DNA of 36,640 nt from Verrucomicrobiota bacterium (GTDB lineage Bacteria; Verrucomicrobiota; Verrucomicrobiia; JABWAM01). This document shows, piece by piece, positions 8,776 to 18,382 of the stretch. A program made the position numbers and the translations under genes. The notes beneath the pieces were generated by a model. That model saw only the letters and a program-made list of their open reading frames with translations. It had not been told where the DNA came from and made no database searches. The first letter of the stretch is position 1. The number at the start of each line of letters is the position of its first letter. The stretch lies in assembly GCA_016198745.1 (NCBI GenBank), contig JACQHZ010000411.1:1-36640 (forward strand), written 5' to 3'.

Positions 8776-8995
8776 TGGCTTCCGATTTCGTGAGATTTGA
8801 ATCCAATGGAAATCAGCGCGCTTTCCACAATCGCTCAATGGACGGATGCTACGATTCAGTCACAGGCGAGGCAATCGTAAACTGGCATGTGTCGAAAGGG
8901 AATGGGGTTGAGCAACGGTCCGGAACTGGACTCGTCAGCGCCGATCAGGGCTTCGCTCGTTTTCACGGCTTGCGTTGGAGAGATTCTTTGTCAAA
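8776..8995. promoter_or_regulatory. Divergent spacer between cas3 and the UroD-like gene
   Basis: This 220-bp region separates two divergent genes and must hold the promoter of the cas operon (leftward) and probably that of the UroD-like gene (rightward). I see no strong -35/-10 pair, inverted repeat or terminator. The only clear signal is GGAGAG about 12 nt before ATG 8996. No gene is supported here. Confidence 0.4.
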
Positions 8996-10087
8996 ATGAC
9001 TTTCAACGAAAAAAAACCGGTCCCCGTCGCCGATGGATCAACCCGCCCCGTTATGAACCCGCTTCAACGCATCCAGGCCGTCCTTGAGGGCAAACTTCCG
9101 GATCGTGTGCCGGTGTGTTTGCACAATTTCCTGCTTGCTTCCAAAGAAGCGGGCGTGCCGATGGAGCAATACCGCGCCGATCCGCAGGCCATCGCGCGCG
9201 CGCACCTGGACGCGCTGGCGCGTTACGGGCATGATTGCATCCTGATTGATCTCGATACCACGCTGCTGGCGGAGGCGATGGGGGCAAAGGCCGAGTGCGC
9301 GCCCGGCGAGCCGGGCCGGATCGTCACGCCGGCGATCCGGAGCCTCGACGAGGTGGATCGCCTCAAGCCCGCGAATCCCGAAACCGACGGACGCATCCCC
9401 GCGTTGCTCGAAAGCATCCGGCTCATTCGCAAAGCGGCGGGCAAAGATGTCGCCATTCGCGGCAACTGCGACCAGGCCGCGTTCGACCTGGCCTGCATGG
9501 TCCGCGGAATCGAGGATTTCATGATGGACCTTGTTTCCGAGCCGGACAACCCGGCGATCGAGCGGTTGTTGGAGGTGTGCTACCAAACGCATCTGGCGAC
9601 TCACCGCGCCGTGAAAAAGGCGGGCGCCGATTTCACATCCCTGGGCGACAGCATCGCGGGGCCGGACGTGGTCTCCCCGAAATTGTTCGAACGCTTCGCG
9701 CGCCCTTACGAAGAGCGGCTCATCCGGGAACTCGCGGCGGAAGGAACGTTCATCGTCATTCACATCTGCGGCGATACGACCAAGATTCTCAATTCGCTCT
9801 CGCAATATCCCGCCTGCGGCTTCGAACTGGATTACAAGACCGATGCGCGCAAGGCGAAGGAGACGGCCGGCGCGAAGCACGCGCTGTTCGGCAACATTGA
9901 TCCAAGCGGCGTGATTGCGCGCGGGAGCGCGGAGGATGTCATGAGGAAGACGCGCGAATTGATCTCGATCTGGAAGCCAGGCGGGCACTTCGTGTTGAAT
10001 GCCGGCTGCGCCATTCCGGCGACCACGCCCTCCGAGAACATCCGCGCCCTGGTCCGCGCCGCGCATGAGTTTGGGAGATACGAGTAA
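8996..10087 (+). CDS. Uroporphyrinogen decarboxylase-like methyltransferase (MtaA/CmuA-type)
   Basis: This 363-residue protein belongs to the UroD fold. PLQRIQAVLEGKLPDRVPV is the usual opening. HICGDTT (near residue 256) together with the later NAGCAIP (near 336) give the H-x-C...C zinc site of MtaA/CmuA-type corrinoid methyltransferases, which true HemE lacks. FGNIDPSGVIARGSAEDV and PGGHFVLNAGC are family-like. It therefore more likely moves a methyl group between a corrinoid protein and an acceptor than makes haem. The setting among glycoside hydrolases suggests a link with sugar catabolism, perhaps removal of O-methyl groups, but no corrinoid protein is nearby, so that is speculative. Start at ATG 8996 has GGAGAG upstream; ATG 9053 is an alternative. 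Confidence 0.85.
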   Translation: MTFNEKKPVPVADGSTRPVMNPLQRIQAVLEGKLPDRVPVCLHNFLLASKEAGVPMEQYRADPQAIARAHLDALARYGHDCILIDLDTTLLAEAMGAKAECAPGEPGRIVTPAIRSLDEVDRLKPANPETDGRIPALLESIRLIRKAAGKDVAIRGNCDQAAFDLACMVRGIEDFMMDLVSEPDNPAIERLLEVCYQTHLATHRAVKKAGADFTSLGDSIAGPDVVSPKLFERFARPYEERLIRELAAEGTFIVIHICGDTTKILNSLSQYPACGFELDYKTDARKAKETAGAKHALFGNIDPSGVIARGSAEDVMRKTRELISIWKPGGHFVLNAGCAIPATTPSENIRALVRAAHEFGRYE

Positions 10088-10104
10088 AGAATGCGGCGTC
10101 CCGA

Positions 10105-13100
10105 TCATGTCAGGACGCTCGCCCCCATCACACCAAAGACCAGATCGTTGGCGATGGCTTCGAGACCGACGGATGCCAGCTCCGCGTCCGGTCGCAGTTC
10201 CATCGAGACCAGGTGCGCCTCGGTATCCACGGCAAACCATTTCGTCCGGTCCGGCGCCTCGTCCGAACCCGCCGGGCCATACCGCCCGCCAATATTTTCG
10301 AAACCGTAGGCGGGCGCCGGTTTTCGGGGATGATACTTGTGGTTGGGAAAACACCAGGACCTCTTGCCGTCCGCATCCAGGTAGCGAAAATAACGGACCC
10401 AGCAATCGCTAAGATCGAACGGGTTCAACAGGTTGACCCGCTCGCGTTGACCGTCCGCGTACTGGAGCGTGACCGCAAGGTTCACGACGTGACTCTGCAT
10501 TTGCCACGTCACCCCGCTCAACATCAGGTAAAGCGCCCGGCCCCGCGCGTTGACGGGAAAGCCAATCGCGGCTGGAAAACCACCCGCCCGCGTCACTACG
10601 GCGATGTTCGGCCCTTCCTTGGCGGATTTGAATGGAATGCCGTCGGTGGTCCATCCGATCTGGTCGGGACCAACCTTCTTGCGCCACGCTTCATCCGTGG
10701 GGCGCTCGCTCTTGAGCAGCGACCAGTATTGCGTCAGATGGATTTTCCAGTGACGGAAACCGATGGGACTGGCCGGCGGTTTGGGCTCCTGCGCATCCGC
10801 CGCGGCGTCCACGCGATCAATTACGTCCGTGAACCGGGCGTTATAGGCCGCGCTCAAATCGATCAGATGCCATGGGCGCGGATCGTTCCTCGGGACCTGC
10901 GGGGTGCGCCAGACTTTGGCGGGGACCGGCGCCTTGGGATCAATCCGCAATCGAAGGGGCAGCCAGACCGGACAGGTTCGGCTGCCGGCCGCGAGAAACA
11001 GCAGCGCCGGACCAGGTTCGCCGGTGACCACGGCTTTCAAAACGCCCTCCTCGACGCGGACTTGATCCAGGATCTTCTGCGGATTCAGGAAATCGGTGGC
11101 GGAAAAACGGGCCAGGTCCACGCTCAGCGGATCGCCTTGCTTCACCACCAGATCCGCCGGCGCCGGAAACGAGGTCGGGGTGAAGGCGGCCTCCAGGTTG
11201 CCGCCCTTGCCCTCGGGTAAGCAGACGACCAGCCAGGTCAATCGCACGCCAGCTTCAACGGCGTAGGCGACCGGACGGCCATCATAGGCCACGGACTTGA
11301 TTTCCGCTGCCCGCAGTGGAAGTCGAACCCGCACCCGCGTTGGCTCCGGGGTCTTCCATTTCAGCGTAATGCAGTTGTCGGCCTTCTTCCAATCGTAGGA
11401 AAGGTAAGGCGACTGAATCGAAGCTTGCGGCCAGTCACTTGGGAATTGAGGCGTCAAGTCGATCCGCCCCTGGGGTTTGTTGACCCGGATGCCGAAGAGA
11501 CCTTCGAAGACCGCTCGGCCCCCCATGCTGTTGCCATCCGCGTATTCATCGTTGACCTGCGCCGGACCGGAGGGCAATCCCCCCGGCGTCGGCCCACGGT
11601 ACATCCCCTGGCACACACCGCGCAGGAAGGCATACGCTTCATCGGCCCGGCCGGCCAGGTAGTTCGTTTCGGCGTAGTTGAGGTTTTCGTGATAGAAGGG
11701 TTCCCAGACGCTGTGCACGGGCAGCCAATTCACGTTCCAGACCAACTTGCCGCCGTCCACCGGTTGAATGTGTTCAAGGTGCTGATCAACCCAGTGGAGC
11801 ATCTGGTAGATCTGCAACTCATCGGCAGCGCCAAATTCGGCTGCGTGATAGATCGCGGGCAACGAGGGCGACGGGTGCAGCAGCCAGTGGCCGCGCGTGT
11901 CGCGAAACTCGGCGAACACGCCCGCGCGCGGCATCCAAAGCCGGCGCTGCATGGCGGCGCGGATCAGCCGGGCGCGTTCGCGGAACGGCGCCGGGTTGTC
12001 GCCCAGATACCCCGCGAGCTCCGCCAGGAGGCGATAAGCCCGCAGCATGTATGCCGAGGCGATGGTGCATTGACCGCCGATGTACCAGTGGGAATCGCTG
12101 GGATCGACGTCCAGACTCGACTCGTACAGATACTCGTGCTCGGGCTGGAGCCGGCGATTCTCCCAATCCACGATGCCCTGGATCACCGGAAAGATTTCCC
12201 GCATCAGTTCCCGGTCGTTGGTGTATTCGAGATAATGCCGGACCTGGTCTATAAAGACTTCGTTCATGTTGTACATGAATCCAAAACCATCGCCGAAGAT
12301 TTCCAGGTCGAATAATGAACCGATTGCGCCCTTATCCGGGCCGTCTCTCCGCAGCCCGAACCGGACGTGGTTCCGGATGGACGCGCGGATCCGGTCCGTC
12401 CAGCCGTAGCAGGTTGGACCGTACCAAATACGCCAACCCGGGTGGGGTATCCGCCAGGACCATCCCCCGTGAACAATCGAGACATCGCCCCAGGTCCCCT
12501 CGGTGGCAAAGGCGAGCATTGTGATTGCGGCGTCCAGGTGGGGGTCGGGGGTGTTGATGACCATCCGGTCCGCAATCGTCCGGTTTCGCTTCAGCGCCGC
12601 CGTCCAAGCCGCTTCCGGGGTGCGCAGGACCTGCTCAATGCTGCCGCCGATACCGAAGGCGATCGTACCTGCGCCTTCGCCCGGACCGAACGGAATCTTT
12701 TGGACGACCACGCCGTTTGATTTCTCCGGAAAATCCCATTCGGTTGCCACGAGCAGTTTGGCCGGCGATTCCAGCATTTGGTTGGGGTCGCCGATGCCCA
12801 GCGTGCCTTGCTTGGGGCCGCCGCCTCGAATCGTAATGCGCCAATCCGGCAGGGTTTCCGCCACTGAAAAGAGCATCTTTTGTTTGACGAAATCGTCGGA
12901 TTGATCAAAGGCGCGGCGCAGACTGAACGTACCGTGCTCGATCCGGATGCGGTCTTTGGCGCACTGTTCCGGTGAGAAGGAGAATTCCCTGGCTTTGAAA
13001 TCATAATTGGTGACGAAGGCCGACGCGCCGCCGTAACTCCATACCAGGCAGGACGGCGCGGTTAATCCCCGTACCGCATATTTGACGATCAGGCCGATCG

Positions 13101-13554
13101 AATCAGCCAGCGAAGCGGCCGCCAGGGAAACCGTCGCTCCGGGGAAGTCCGGATCACTCAAGGCGTATTCCATCCGGCCGTCAACGTACTTGACCTCCAA
13201 GTCCGACCATTGATGGAACCATTTGTCCTTTCCGCCTTCGACGGCCAGTCCGATGAAACAATGCCCCGCGAGGCCGCCGGCGCTGAACAGGTCGAGCAAG
13301 AAGCGCGGCGCATTGTAGGCCAGTACGATCGGCCGGAACGGGCTGCGCTCGATCTTGCCGCGCAGTTCCGCGCTCCAGAGCAAGGACTTGTCGGCCGGAG
13401 GGTAGAGCGGGCGCCGATGCAGGCGCGGATCGCCGTCGGGCTCGCCGAGGCGTGCGACCGTCGCGGTCGGGGCGGAGGGCGGGTCGCCGGTGATCCGGAT
13501 GCGCCAGCCGCCCGCGATGGGTTCGTAACGATTTGCAGCACGCGAGGTATTCAT
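10105..13554 (-). CDS. Large (alpha/alpha)6-type glycoside hydrolase-like protein (DUF4450-like)
   Basis: This 1149-residue protein has no obvious signal peptide. The N-terminal 350 residues form a beta-rich part with a DPRLHRRPLYPP segment that recalls DUF4450. The middle (about 330-760) reads as an (alpha/alpha)6 barrel: WGDVSIVHGGWSWRIPHPGW, GQCTIASAYMLRAYRLLAEL, EPFYHENLNYAETNYLAGRA. The later DEYADGNSMGGRAVFEGLFGI and beta-rich C terminus are typical of barrel enzymes of clans GH-L/M/Q. Likely catalytic acids cannot be assigned by eye. It lies 17 bp from the converging UroD-like gene and 30 bp after the GH42-like gene, hence probably the same transcript as the latter. The specific substrate is unknown. 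Confidence 0.72.
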   Translation of the reverse strand: MNTSRAANRYEPIAGGWRIRITGDPPSAPTATVARLGEPDGDPRLHRRPLYPPADKSLLWSAELRGKIERSPFRPIVLAYNAPRFLLDLFSAGGLAGHCFIGLAVEGGKDKWFHQWSDLEVKYVDGRMEYALSDPDFPGATVSLAAASLADSIGLIVKYAVRGLTAPSCLVWSYGGASAFVTNYDFKAREFSFSPEQCAKDRIRIEHGTFSLRRAFDQSDDFVKQKMLFSVAETLPDWRITIRGGGPKQGTLGIGDPNQMLESPAKLLVATEWDFPEKSNGVVVQKIPFGPGEGAGTIAFGIGGSIEQVLRTPEAAWTAALKRNRTIADRMVINTPDPHLDAAITMLAFATEGTWGDVSIVHGGWSWRIPHPGWRIWYGPTCYGWTDRIRASIRNHVRFGLRRDGPDKGAIGSLFDLEIFGDGFGFMYNMNEVFIDQVRHYLEYTNDRELMREIFPVIQGIVDWENRRLQPEHEYLYESSLDVDPSDSHWYIGGQCTIASAYMLRAYRLLAELAGYLGDNPAPFRERARLIRAAMQRRLWMPRAGVFAEFRDTRGHWLLHPSPSLPAIYHAAEFGAADELQIYQMLHWVDQHLEHIQPVDGGKLVWNVNWLPVHSVWEPFYHENLNYAETNYLAGRADEAYAFLRGVCQGMYRGPTPGGLPSGPAQVNDEYADGNSMGGRAVFEGLFGIRVNKPQGRIDLTPQFPSDWPQASIQSPYLSYDWKKADNCITLKWKTPEPTRVRVRLPLRAAEIKSVAYDGRPVAYAVEAGVRLTWLVVCLPEGKGGNLEAAFTPTSFPAPADLVVKQGDPLSVDLARFSATDFLNPQKILDQVRVEEGVLKAVVTGEPGPALLFLAAGSRTCPVWLPLRLRIDPKAPVPAKVWRTPQVPRNDPRPWHLIDLSAAYNARFTDVIDRVDAAADAQEPKPPASPIGFRHWKIHLTQYWSLLKSERPTDEAWRKKVGPDQIGWTTDGIPFKSAKEGPNIAVVTRAGGFPAAIGFPVNARGRALYLMLSGVTWQMQSHVVNLAVTLQYADGQRERVNLLNPFDLSDCWVRYFRYLDADGKRSWCFPNHKYHPRKPAPAYGFENIGGRYGPAGSDEAPDRTKWFAVDTEAHLVSMELRPDAELASVGLEAIANDLVFGVMGASVLT

Positions 13555-13584
13555 TCAACCGGCCTTTCCGGTGGTTGGGTTATC

Positions 13585-16500
13585 TCAATCCGCCGGGGAC
13601 CCTTTGACGGTAAACTTCCGTTCCGCCTTGATTCCCGTCGCCACGTCCGTCACCAGCATCTTCCACCGGCCAGTCATGTCGTTGAGAGCGATCTGAAATT
13701 CGCCGCGTCCTTTCCCGTCCGGCGCATAGAGGTTGCGGGAGTATTCCCGGTATAGACGGCCATCCGGCTGGGAGATAACGACGCAAAACACATGCGGAAG
13801 CGGCGCGTTGGGGGGCGCGTTGGCGTCAAGCTCGTAGGCCACCATGGAACCGGGTTCATACGCTTTCTGCATTCCATCGATACGCAGGGACCTGGTGCGG
13901 CAGGGGAGAAGCGCGTACAACTTTGCGACGGCGGGTTCGATGGCGGTTTCGATTTCCTTGAGCTCACCCAGGTACTTGCCTTCGCGCACCGAATAGACGT
14001 GGGATTTTGACGGCAGGACGATGCGCACGGGCACGGCTGGATTTTCCGGTTGGATGTATTCGCGCCCCTGGAGCAGACCCAGGTAGGTGGCCGCGCCGTC
14101 CTTGAACTCGACCAGCTCGCAACCGGGGAGTTCGTCACGGTCCTTGGGCACGATGCGGTAGCGCGGTTCGATGCCGGCTTTGGCCAGCGCCTCCCGCATT
14201 TCGCGGCGCGTCTTCGCGCCGTCGGCACCATCGCGCACCTTGCCGTAATTCCACAGGGGATGGATCGCATTCGCCAGCTTCACGCCATTTAGCATGTTCG
14301 CTTTCACTTTGACGCAGTGGCCATCCATGATGCCGGCCGGGCCGTCCGCAAAGAGAATGCCGCCGCTCGCGGCAAACTCCTTCATTGCCTTGGCTTCGCC
14401 CTGCGTGATCGCGCGCGAGTAGGGGAGGATCAGGAATTGGTACTGCGCGAGTTTGCCGGCCGCCATCTGCTCGGCGGAGATGAAATCGTACTGCAGGCCG
14501 AGGTCTTCCAGGAGCAGGCAGAACGCGCGCAGGCCCTGCCGCCGTTCCTGCCCATCGAGAATCGTTTCGGCGTGGAGGCTCGGCGGCGAGTAATGAATGG
14601 CGATGCCGTTGTTCTCCCGCTTGCATTTCAGCACGAGCTTGCCAATGCCGCCTTTGATCTCCTGGATGACCTTGGTGATGTTCTTCGCCCAAGGGGTTGG
14701 ACGGAAATCCTTCGAGTAGAAGCCGAACCAATCGACGTCGCGGGAGTCCCAGTAATTGACCGTGTTGAAACCGTTGAACAGGTCATACCAGGGAACGAAC
14801 CGGTCCGTTTGTTCCGCAATGCGGTAGTCGGAAAAGAAGCCGCCCGGCCAGTCCTCGAATGGGTTTGCGAAAGTAAAGAGCGCCGTGCCGGGAACCGCAA
14901 AGGAGCGCAGCAACTCAATTTGCGGGTAAAAGTTGGGATAATGAAAGTAGCACCCCCACATGCGTCCCTGCGGAATGACCTTGCCGAAGTCATATCCGTT
15001 CCAACTGCACTCGCCGCATTGCAACAGCATCGAGTGCATCGCCTCGGCGCCGACCCGCGCGTCCGGATCGTTTTGGCGCAAATGATCGGCGGCAAACCGG
15101 ATCGTGTCGGTCCATAGGTCCTCCATGGAAATGCGCAAATCCGCCCACGGCGCGAAATTGCCGTGCGCGCGGGCCTGCGCGATGGTCATGGGCCGCACCT
15201 CCTCCCATGTGGTGAATCTCGTGCCCCAGGCCGCATTCAACGCGGTCAGTTCTTTGTAACCGGCTTTGAGATTGCGGCGGATAAACTCCAGGCCCGACGG
15301 CGAGAAGTCGAAGTCCTGGCCTTGCACCGAGAGCGCAATCTCGTCGCCCAGGGAATAACCCGCCACGGGGAATTCCTTGCCAACCCGGCCCTTTTTGAGC
15401 AGGTCATCGGCCATGGCGTTGCGGAATTGCTGACCCGCGATGGCCCGCTTGCGGACCGTTTGAGACCGGTCGGTGCTCTCTGAGCCATTGCTCAACTCGC
15501 TATTGGCGATCGGGGCCGGGTAAAGATTCTGCTGCGCGCAGGTCCACAATTGCTCGCGAAACTCCGCTTCGGGCAACGGGTACATCGTCTTCGTGAGATA
15601 AGCGGCGTCGAAGCCCCGTTGATAAAAGTCCTTGAGAAGATGAACGCTCAGCCGGTCGTGGCCCTCCCGGCCCCACGACCAGAAACGGAAATCGTCCGTC
15701 GGATCATAGGGTTGCTTCACCACGAACTCGGCCTTGCCCCGGCTAAGGACCCCCTTTTGATCGTCGCGCAAGATCGCCACCACGGTGTGCGTGATCGCCA
15801 CGGGGCGCTTCAGCTCGAACTCGAACGGGATTTCCGGTTGTTCGGCGCCGGTCGCCTCCTTTTCCGCCAGGACGCGGCCGAACGAATCCCGGAGTTGAAT
15901 GTTGACGGTGAGGCTGCGCGCCGGCTGGTCCAGCGTGACCGCCCCCTGGATGATCTCGCCGGGCGCATACGAAAACCGGTTGGTCTTGACGGCAATAACG
16001 TTAACGGCGGATTTGGTTTGGAACCAGGCGCTCCCCCAGTTCAGCACCTGGCCTTTCGCGTTTTTGAACCAGACATCCGCAAAATGCGGACCGGACTTGA
16101 GCGGCGGGAGAGTTTGCGTAAAGTCCATCGCACCCTGGGTGAGGGCCAACTCGCGCCGCTCCGTCGCTTCGATGGCGTTATCGGCATCGCGAACCACGAT
16201 TTCCATGGTGATCGTCCCGCCCGGAACCGGGCTGGTGAGTTGTCCGCGCAGGTTTCCGTTCTGAACCGCGAGCCGGCCGAGGATGAGTTCCCCCTCCTTG
16301 CGCGCCGCCCAGAGCACCAGCTTGGCCAACCAGGATTGGTAGTAGTCATAACAGACCGGGGGGATGCTCGGATCGTAGGTCGTATCGGGAGTGAAGGGAT
16401 GGTAAAGCCCGCGCCAGTGGTCCCGCTCGCACACAAACCACCCCAGGCGTTCTTTCTTGAAATCGACCATCGTCACACGTCCCTGGCCGTAGCAGTAGCA

Positions 16501-18321
16501 CTTGAACCATTGCTCGTCTTTGGCCTCCTCCGAGAACACGGGCAGGCCTTCGACCGGAATACCGGCCAACGGGTAGTTCGGACGCGGGACCGGCTGCTCC
16601 AGGGCGGGCGCCAGCCAACCGGCATTCTTAGGCCGAATGACGATCAAACCCGCCCCTTTGCGCACCTTGGCGAGCAGGTCTTTTTTGAGCGATTCCGGCA
16701 GGCTGCTCAGGTCGCAGGTGCCGATCAAAATGACATCGTACGATCGGCTGAGCTTGCGGTTGAAATCCGCGGCGGAATAGAGCAGCCCGCGCTTGGGCGG
16801 CCGGTAGTACAGTCGGTCCAACACTTCATTGCCGTAGCCCTCTTCGTGCGTGAGTTTCTCCCAGGTCGCGTACTCGATCTCGATCCGCTGGGCCAACTCG
16901 ATCACCTCTCGGTGGGGCGGAATGGCGAGGACCTTGACCGCGCCACCGGCATACGGCGTGGCCCATGCGATGTGCGGCGTCACCACCTCCCGCGTCAACT
17001 GGACGTACGGCGTCTGCGCCCGCTGGTATTCCTCCTCCGCCATCGGGTCATCGGCAAAAGTCATCTCCCTAAGGCTCGCGTCGTCCACCCATAACCGGCC
17101 GGAGGACTGGTAAATGTTGGCGGTGACCAGCGCCCCGGTCGTTTCGGGTTTGGATTCGAATTCGAGTGTGTAATGTTTCCAGCTCTCCGAATTGACATTC
17201 GCGCAGTAGATCGAAAGACGGGCGCCATCCGCCTTGAACTCCTCGACTTTGACGAGGCCAAAGGGATTGCCTTCCCGTCGCGCCCAAAAAGACAGCTCGT
17301 AGAGCGTTTTGGGCTTCATTGTCGCGCGCGTGGACCAACCGCCGATTTCCTTTGCGCCTGCGGAAATGTCGATGGAAATCGCATGCTGGCCGGTATGCGC
17401 CTCGTTGGTGACCTGGCTGTTCTTGGCGCGGCCATATTGTTTGATATCCAGATCGTCCACAGCCAGATGATCATCATAAAAGTGTTTCCAGCCGACCGGA
17501 TTGCCGCCGCCATCGAGTTCTTCGAAACCGCCGTTACGGATGAGTTCCCGGCTGGCGGAAGCGGCCATTTTCTCTTTTGCAGCTTTCGCCAGGTCCGGCA
17601 CGCGGACATAATCGATTTCGATCACGGAATTGTCCTCGGTCAATGCGGTATCGGCAATGTTCAGCAGTTGCAGGCGGAGGCGGGTTGCGACGCCCTTCCA
17701 CTGCGGATTCTTGGACATGTCCACTTCGTACTCGTTGAAATCCCCGTTGGGCTTGCACGGGAAATTCACGAGCTTCTCATCATCCCACTTGGGATCATCC
17801 TCCGTAACGAAGAGGATGAGCCCCCCGGAAAGGATGCCGGGCGCCCGTTTCATGCGCAGAATGATGACGTTTTGTTTATCCGCGGCGATCTCCACTTTGG
17901 GGCTGAAAACATAGGGAGACCCGCGCGTTGCTTTCAGTTTAAGGACGCCCGGTTCGCCCCATTCCACCGTGGCGCTCACGCAATCTTTCCGCCACTCCGC
18001 CAATGACTCATCGTCATTGAATTCCCAGCAGTAGTCCGTGGCCATGACACTGGCGGCCAGGCAGAGGAAGAGACCGAACCGAATGCTTGCTGGATGGTAA
18101 CCTCTCAGGTATCTGATGGGGAGTCGGAAGAAAATGTTTACCACGGAGATCACGGAGACACGGAGAGAACTGCCTTCGTCCCCGCGATGGAACGACGGTA
18201 GCCAAGGAGAGGAGCAGACCTTGCGGAATACGCGCTGTGCGCCGGGGCGTACAACGCGTATTCCGCAATCCTCCGTTTGGATTTCCTCCCTCCGTGTCTC
18301 CGTGGTGAAATTGCTTTTCAT
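13585..18321 (-). CDS. Very large secreted GH42-like (beta-galactosidase-type) multidomain enzyme
   Basis: The frame encodes 1578 residues. A signal-peptide core, FGLFLCLAASVMA, ends near residue 94. A beta-sandwich follows, then a CBM4/9-like module from RELIRNGGFEELDG (about 258-420), a ThuA/glutamine-amidotransferase-like Rossmann part (about 480-690) and a beta domain. Next is a GH42-like TIM barrel with GYSLGDE (near 989, candidate acid/base Glu) and FANPFEDWPGG (near 1150), then a beta-galactosidase trimerisation-like domain (ILPYSRAITQGEAK, near 1300). It probably releases sugars in the periplasm or outside the cell. The only upstream ATG is at 18321, but codons 1-59 lie in an inverted-repeat element, so GTG 18144 may be the real start. 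A DUF4450-like gene follows after 30 bp. Confidence 0.8.
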   Translation of the reverse strand: MKSNFTTETRREEIQTEDCGIRVVRPGAQRVFRKVCSSPWLPSFHRGDEGSSLRVSVISVVNIFFRLPIRYLRGYHPASIRFGLFLCLAASVMATDYCWEFNDDESLAEWRKDCVSATVEWGEPGVLKLKATRGSPYVFSPKVEIAADKQNVIILRMKRAPGILSGGLILFVTEDDPKWDDEKLVNFPCKPNGDFNEYEVDMSKNPQWKGVATRLRLQLLNIADTALTEDNSVIEIDYVRVPDLAKAAKEKMAASASRELIRNGGFEELDGGGNPVGWKHFYDDHLAVDDLDIKQYGRAKNSQVTNEAHTGQHAISIDISAGAKEIGGWSTRATMKPKTLYELSFWARREGNPFGLVKVEEFKADGARLSIYCANVNSESWKHYTLEFESKPETTGALVTANIYQSSGRLWVDDASLREMTFADDPMAEEEYQRAQTPYVQLTREVVTPHIAWATPYAGGAVKVLAIPPHREVIELAQRIEIEYATWEKLTHEEGYGNEVLDRLYYRPPKRGLLYSAADFNRKLSRSYDVILIGTCDLSSLPESLKKDLLAKVRKGAGLIVIRPKNAGWLAPALEQPVPRPNYPLAGIPVEGLPVFSEEAKDEQWFKCYCYGQGRVTMVDFKKERLGWFVCERDHWRGLYHPFTPDTTYDPSIPPVCYDYYQSWLAKLVLWAARKEGELILGRLAVQNGNLRGQLTSPVPGGTITMEIVVRDADNAIEATERRELALTQGAMDFTQTLPPLKSGPHFADVWFKNAKGQVLNWGSAWFQTKSAVNVIAVKTNRFSYAPGEIIQGAVTLDQPARSLTVNIQLRDSFGRVLAEKEATGAEQPEIPFEFELKRPVAITHTVVAILRDDQKGVLSRGKAEFVVKQPYDPTDDFRFWSWGREGHDRLSVHLLKDFYQRGFDAAYLTKTMYPLPEAEFREQLWTCAQQNLYPAPIANSELSNGSESTDRSQTVRKRAIAGQQFRNAMADDLLKKGRVGKEFPVAGYSLGDEIALSVQGQDFDFSPSGLEFIRRNLKAGYKELTALNAAWGTRFTTWEEVRPMTIAQARAHGNFAPWADLRISMEDLWTDTIRFAADHLRQNDPDARVGAEAMHSMLLQCGECSWNGYDFGKVIPQGRMWGCYFHYPNFYPQIELLRSFAVPGTALFTFANPFEDWPGGFFSDYRIAEQTDRFVPWYDLFNGFNTVNYWDSRDVDWFGFYSKDFRPTPWAKNITKVIQEIKGGIGKLVLKCKRENNGIAIHYSPPSLHAETILDGQERRQGLRAFCLLLEDLGLQYDFISAEQMAAGKLAQYQFLILPYSRAITQGEAKAMKEFAASGGILFADGPAGIMDGHCVKVKANMLNGVKLANAIHPLWNYGKVRDGADGAKTRREMREALAKAGIEPRYRIVPKDRDELPGCELVEFKDGAATYLGLLQGREYIQPENPAVPVRIVLPSKSHVYSVREGKYLGELKEIETAIEPAVAKLYALLPCRTRSLRIDGMQKAYEPGSMVAYELDANAPPNAPLPHVFCVVISQPDGRLYREYSRNLYAPDGKGRGEFQIALNDMTGRWKMLVTDVATGIKAERKFTVKGSPAD
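18140..18306. repeat. Nested inverted-repeat element (MITE-like)
   Basis: Outer arms read ACCACGGAGATCACGGAG at 18140 and, inverted, CCGTGTCTCCGTGGT ending at 18306. Nested inside is a perfect 14-bp inverted repeat, TTGCGGAATACGCG at 18221-18234 against 18255-18268, around a 20-nt loop. The ACCACGGAGACACGGAG word is a recurrent intergenic sequence in this kind of genome, from memory. The element overlaps the first codons of the longest possible reading of the GH42-like gene and probably forms its 5' region rather than its coding part. Confidence 0.8.
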
Positions 18322-18382
18322 ACCTGAGTCGTTACGCCTGCCGCCTCATGTTGGGATGCACGCGGGCGCCGGTGCCGTCGCA

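Noticed and set aside
10088-10104. A terminator between the converging UroD-like and DUF4450-like genes
   Set aside because: Only 17 bp separate the stops, with no hairpin or T-run.
15550-17094. A 514-codon open frame on the plus strand opposite the GH42-like gene, with similar long frames at 3255-4193, 5874-6677, 11425-12315 and 20754-22250
   Set aside because: All are antisense shadows of well-supported genes in GC-rich sequence. Their products are low in recognisable motifs.
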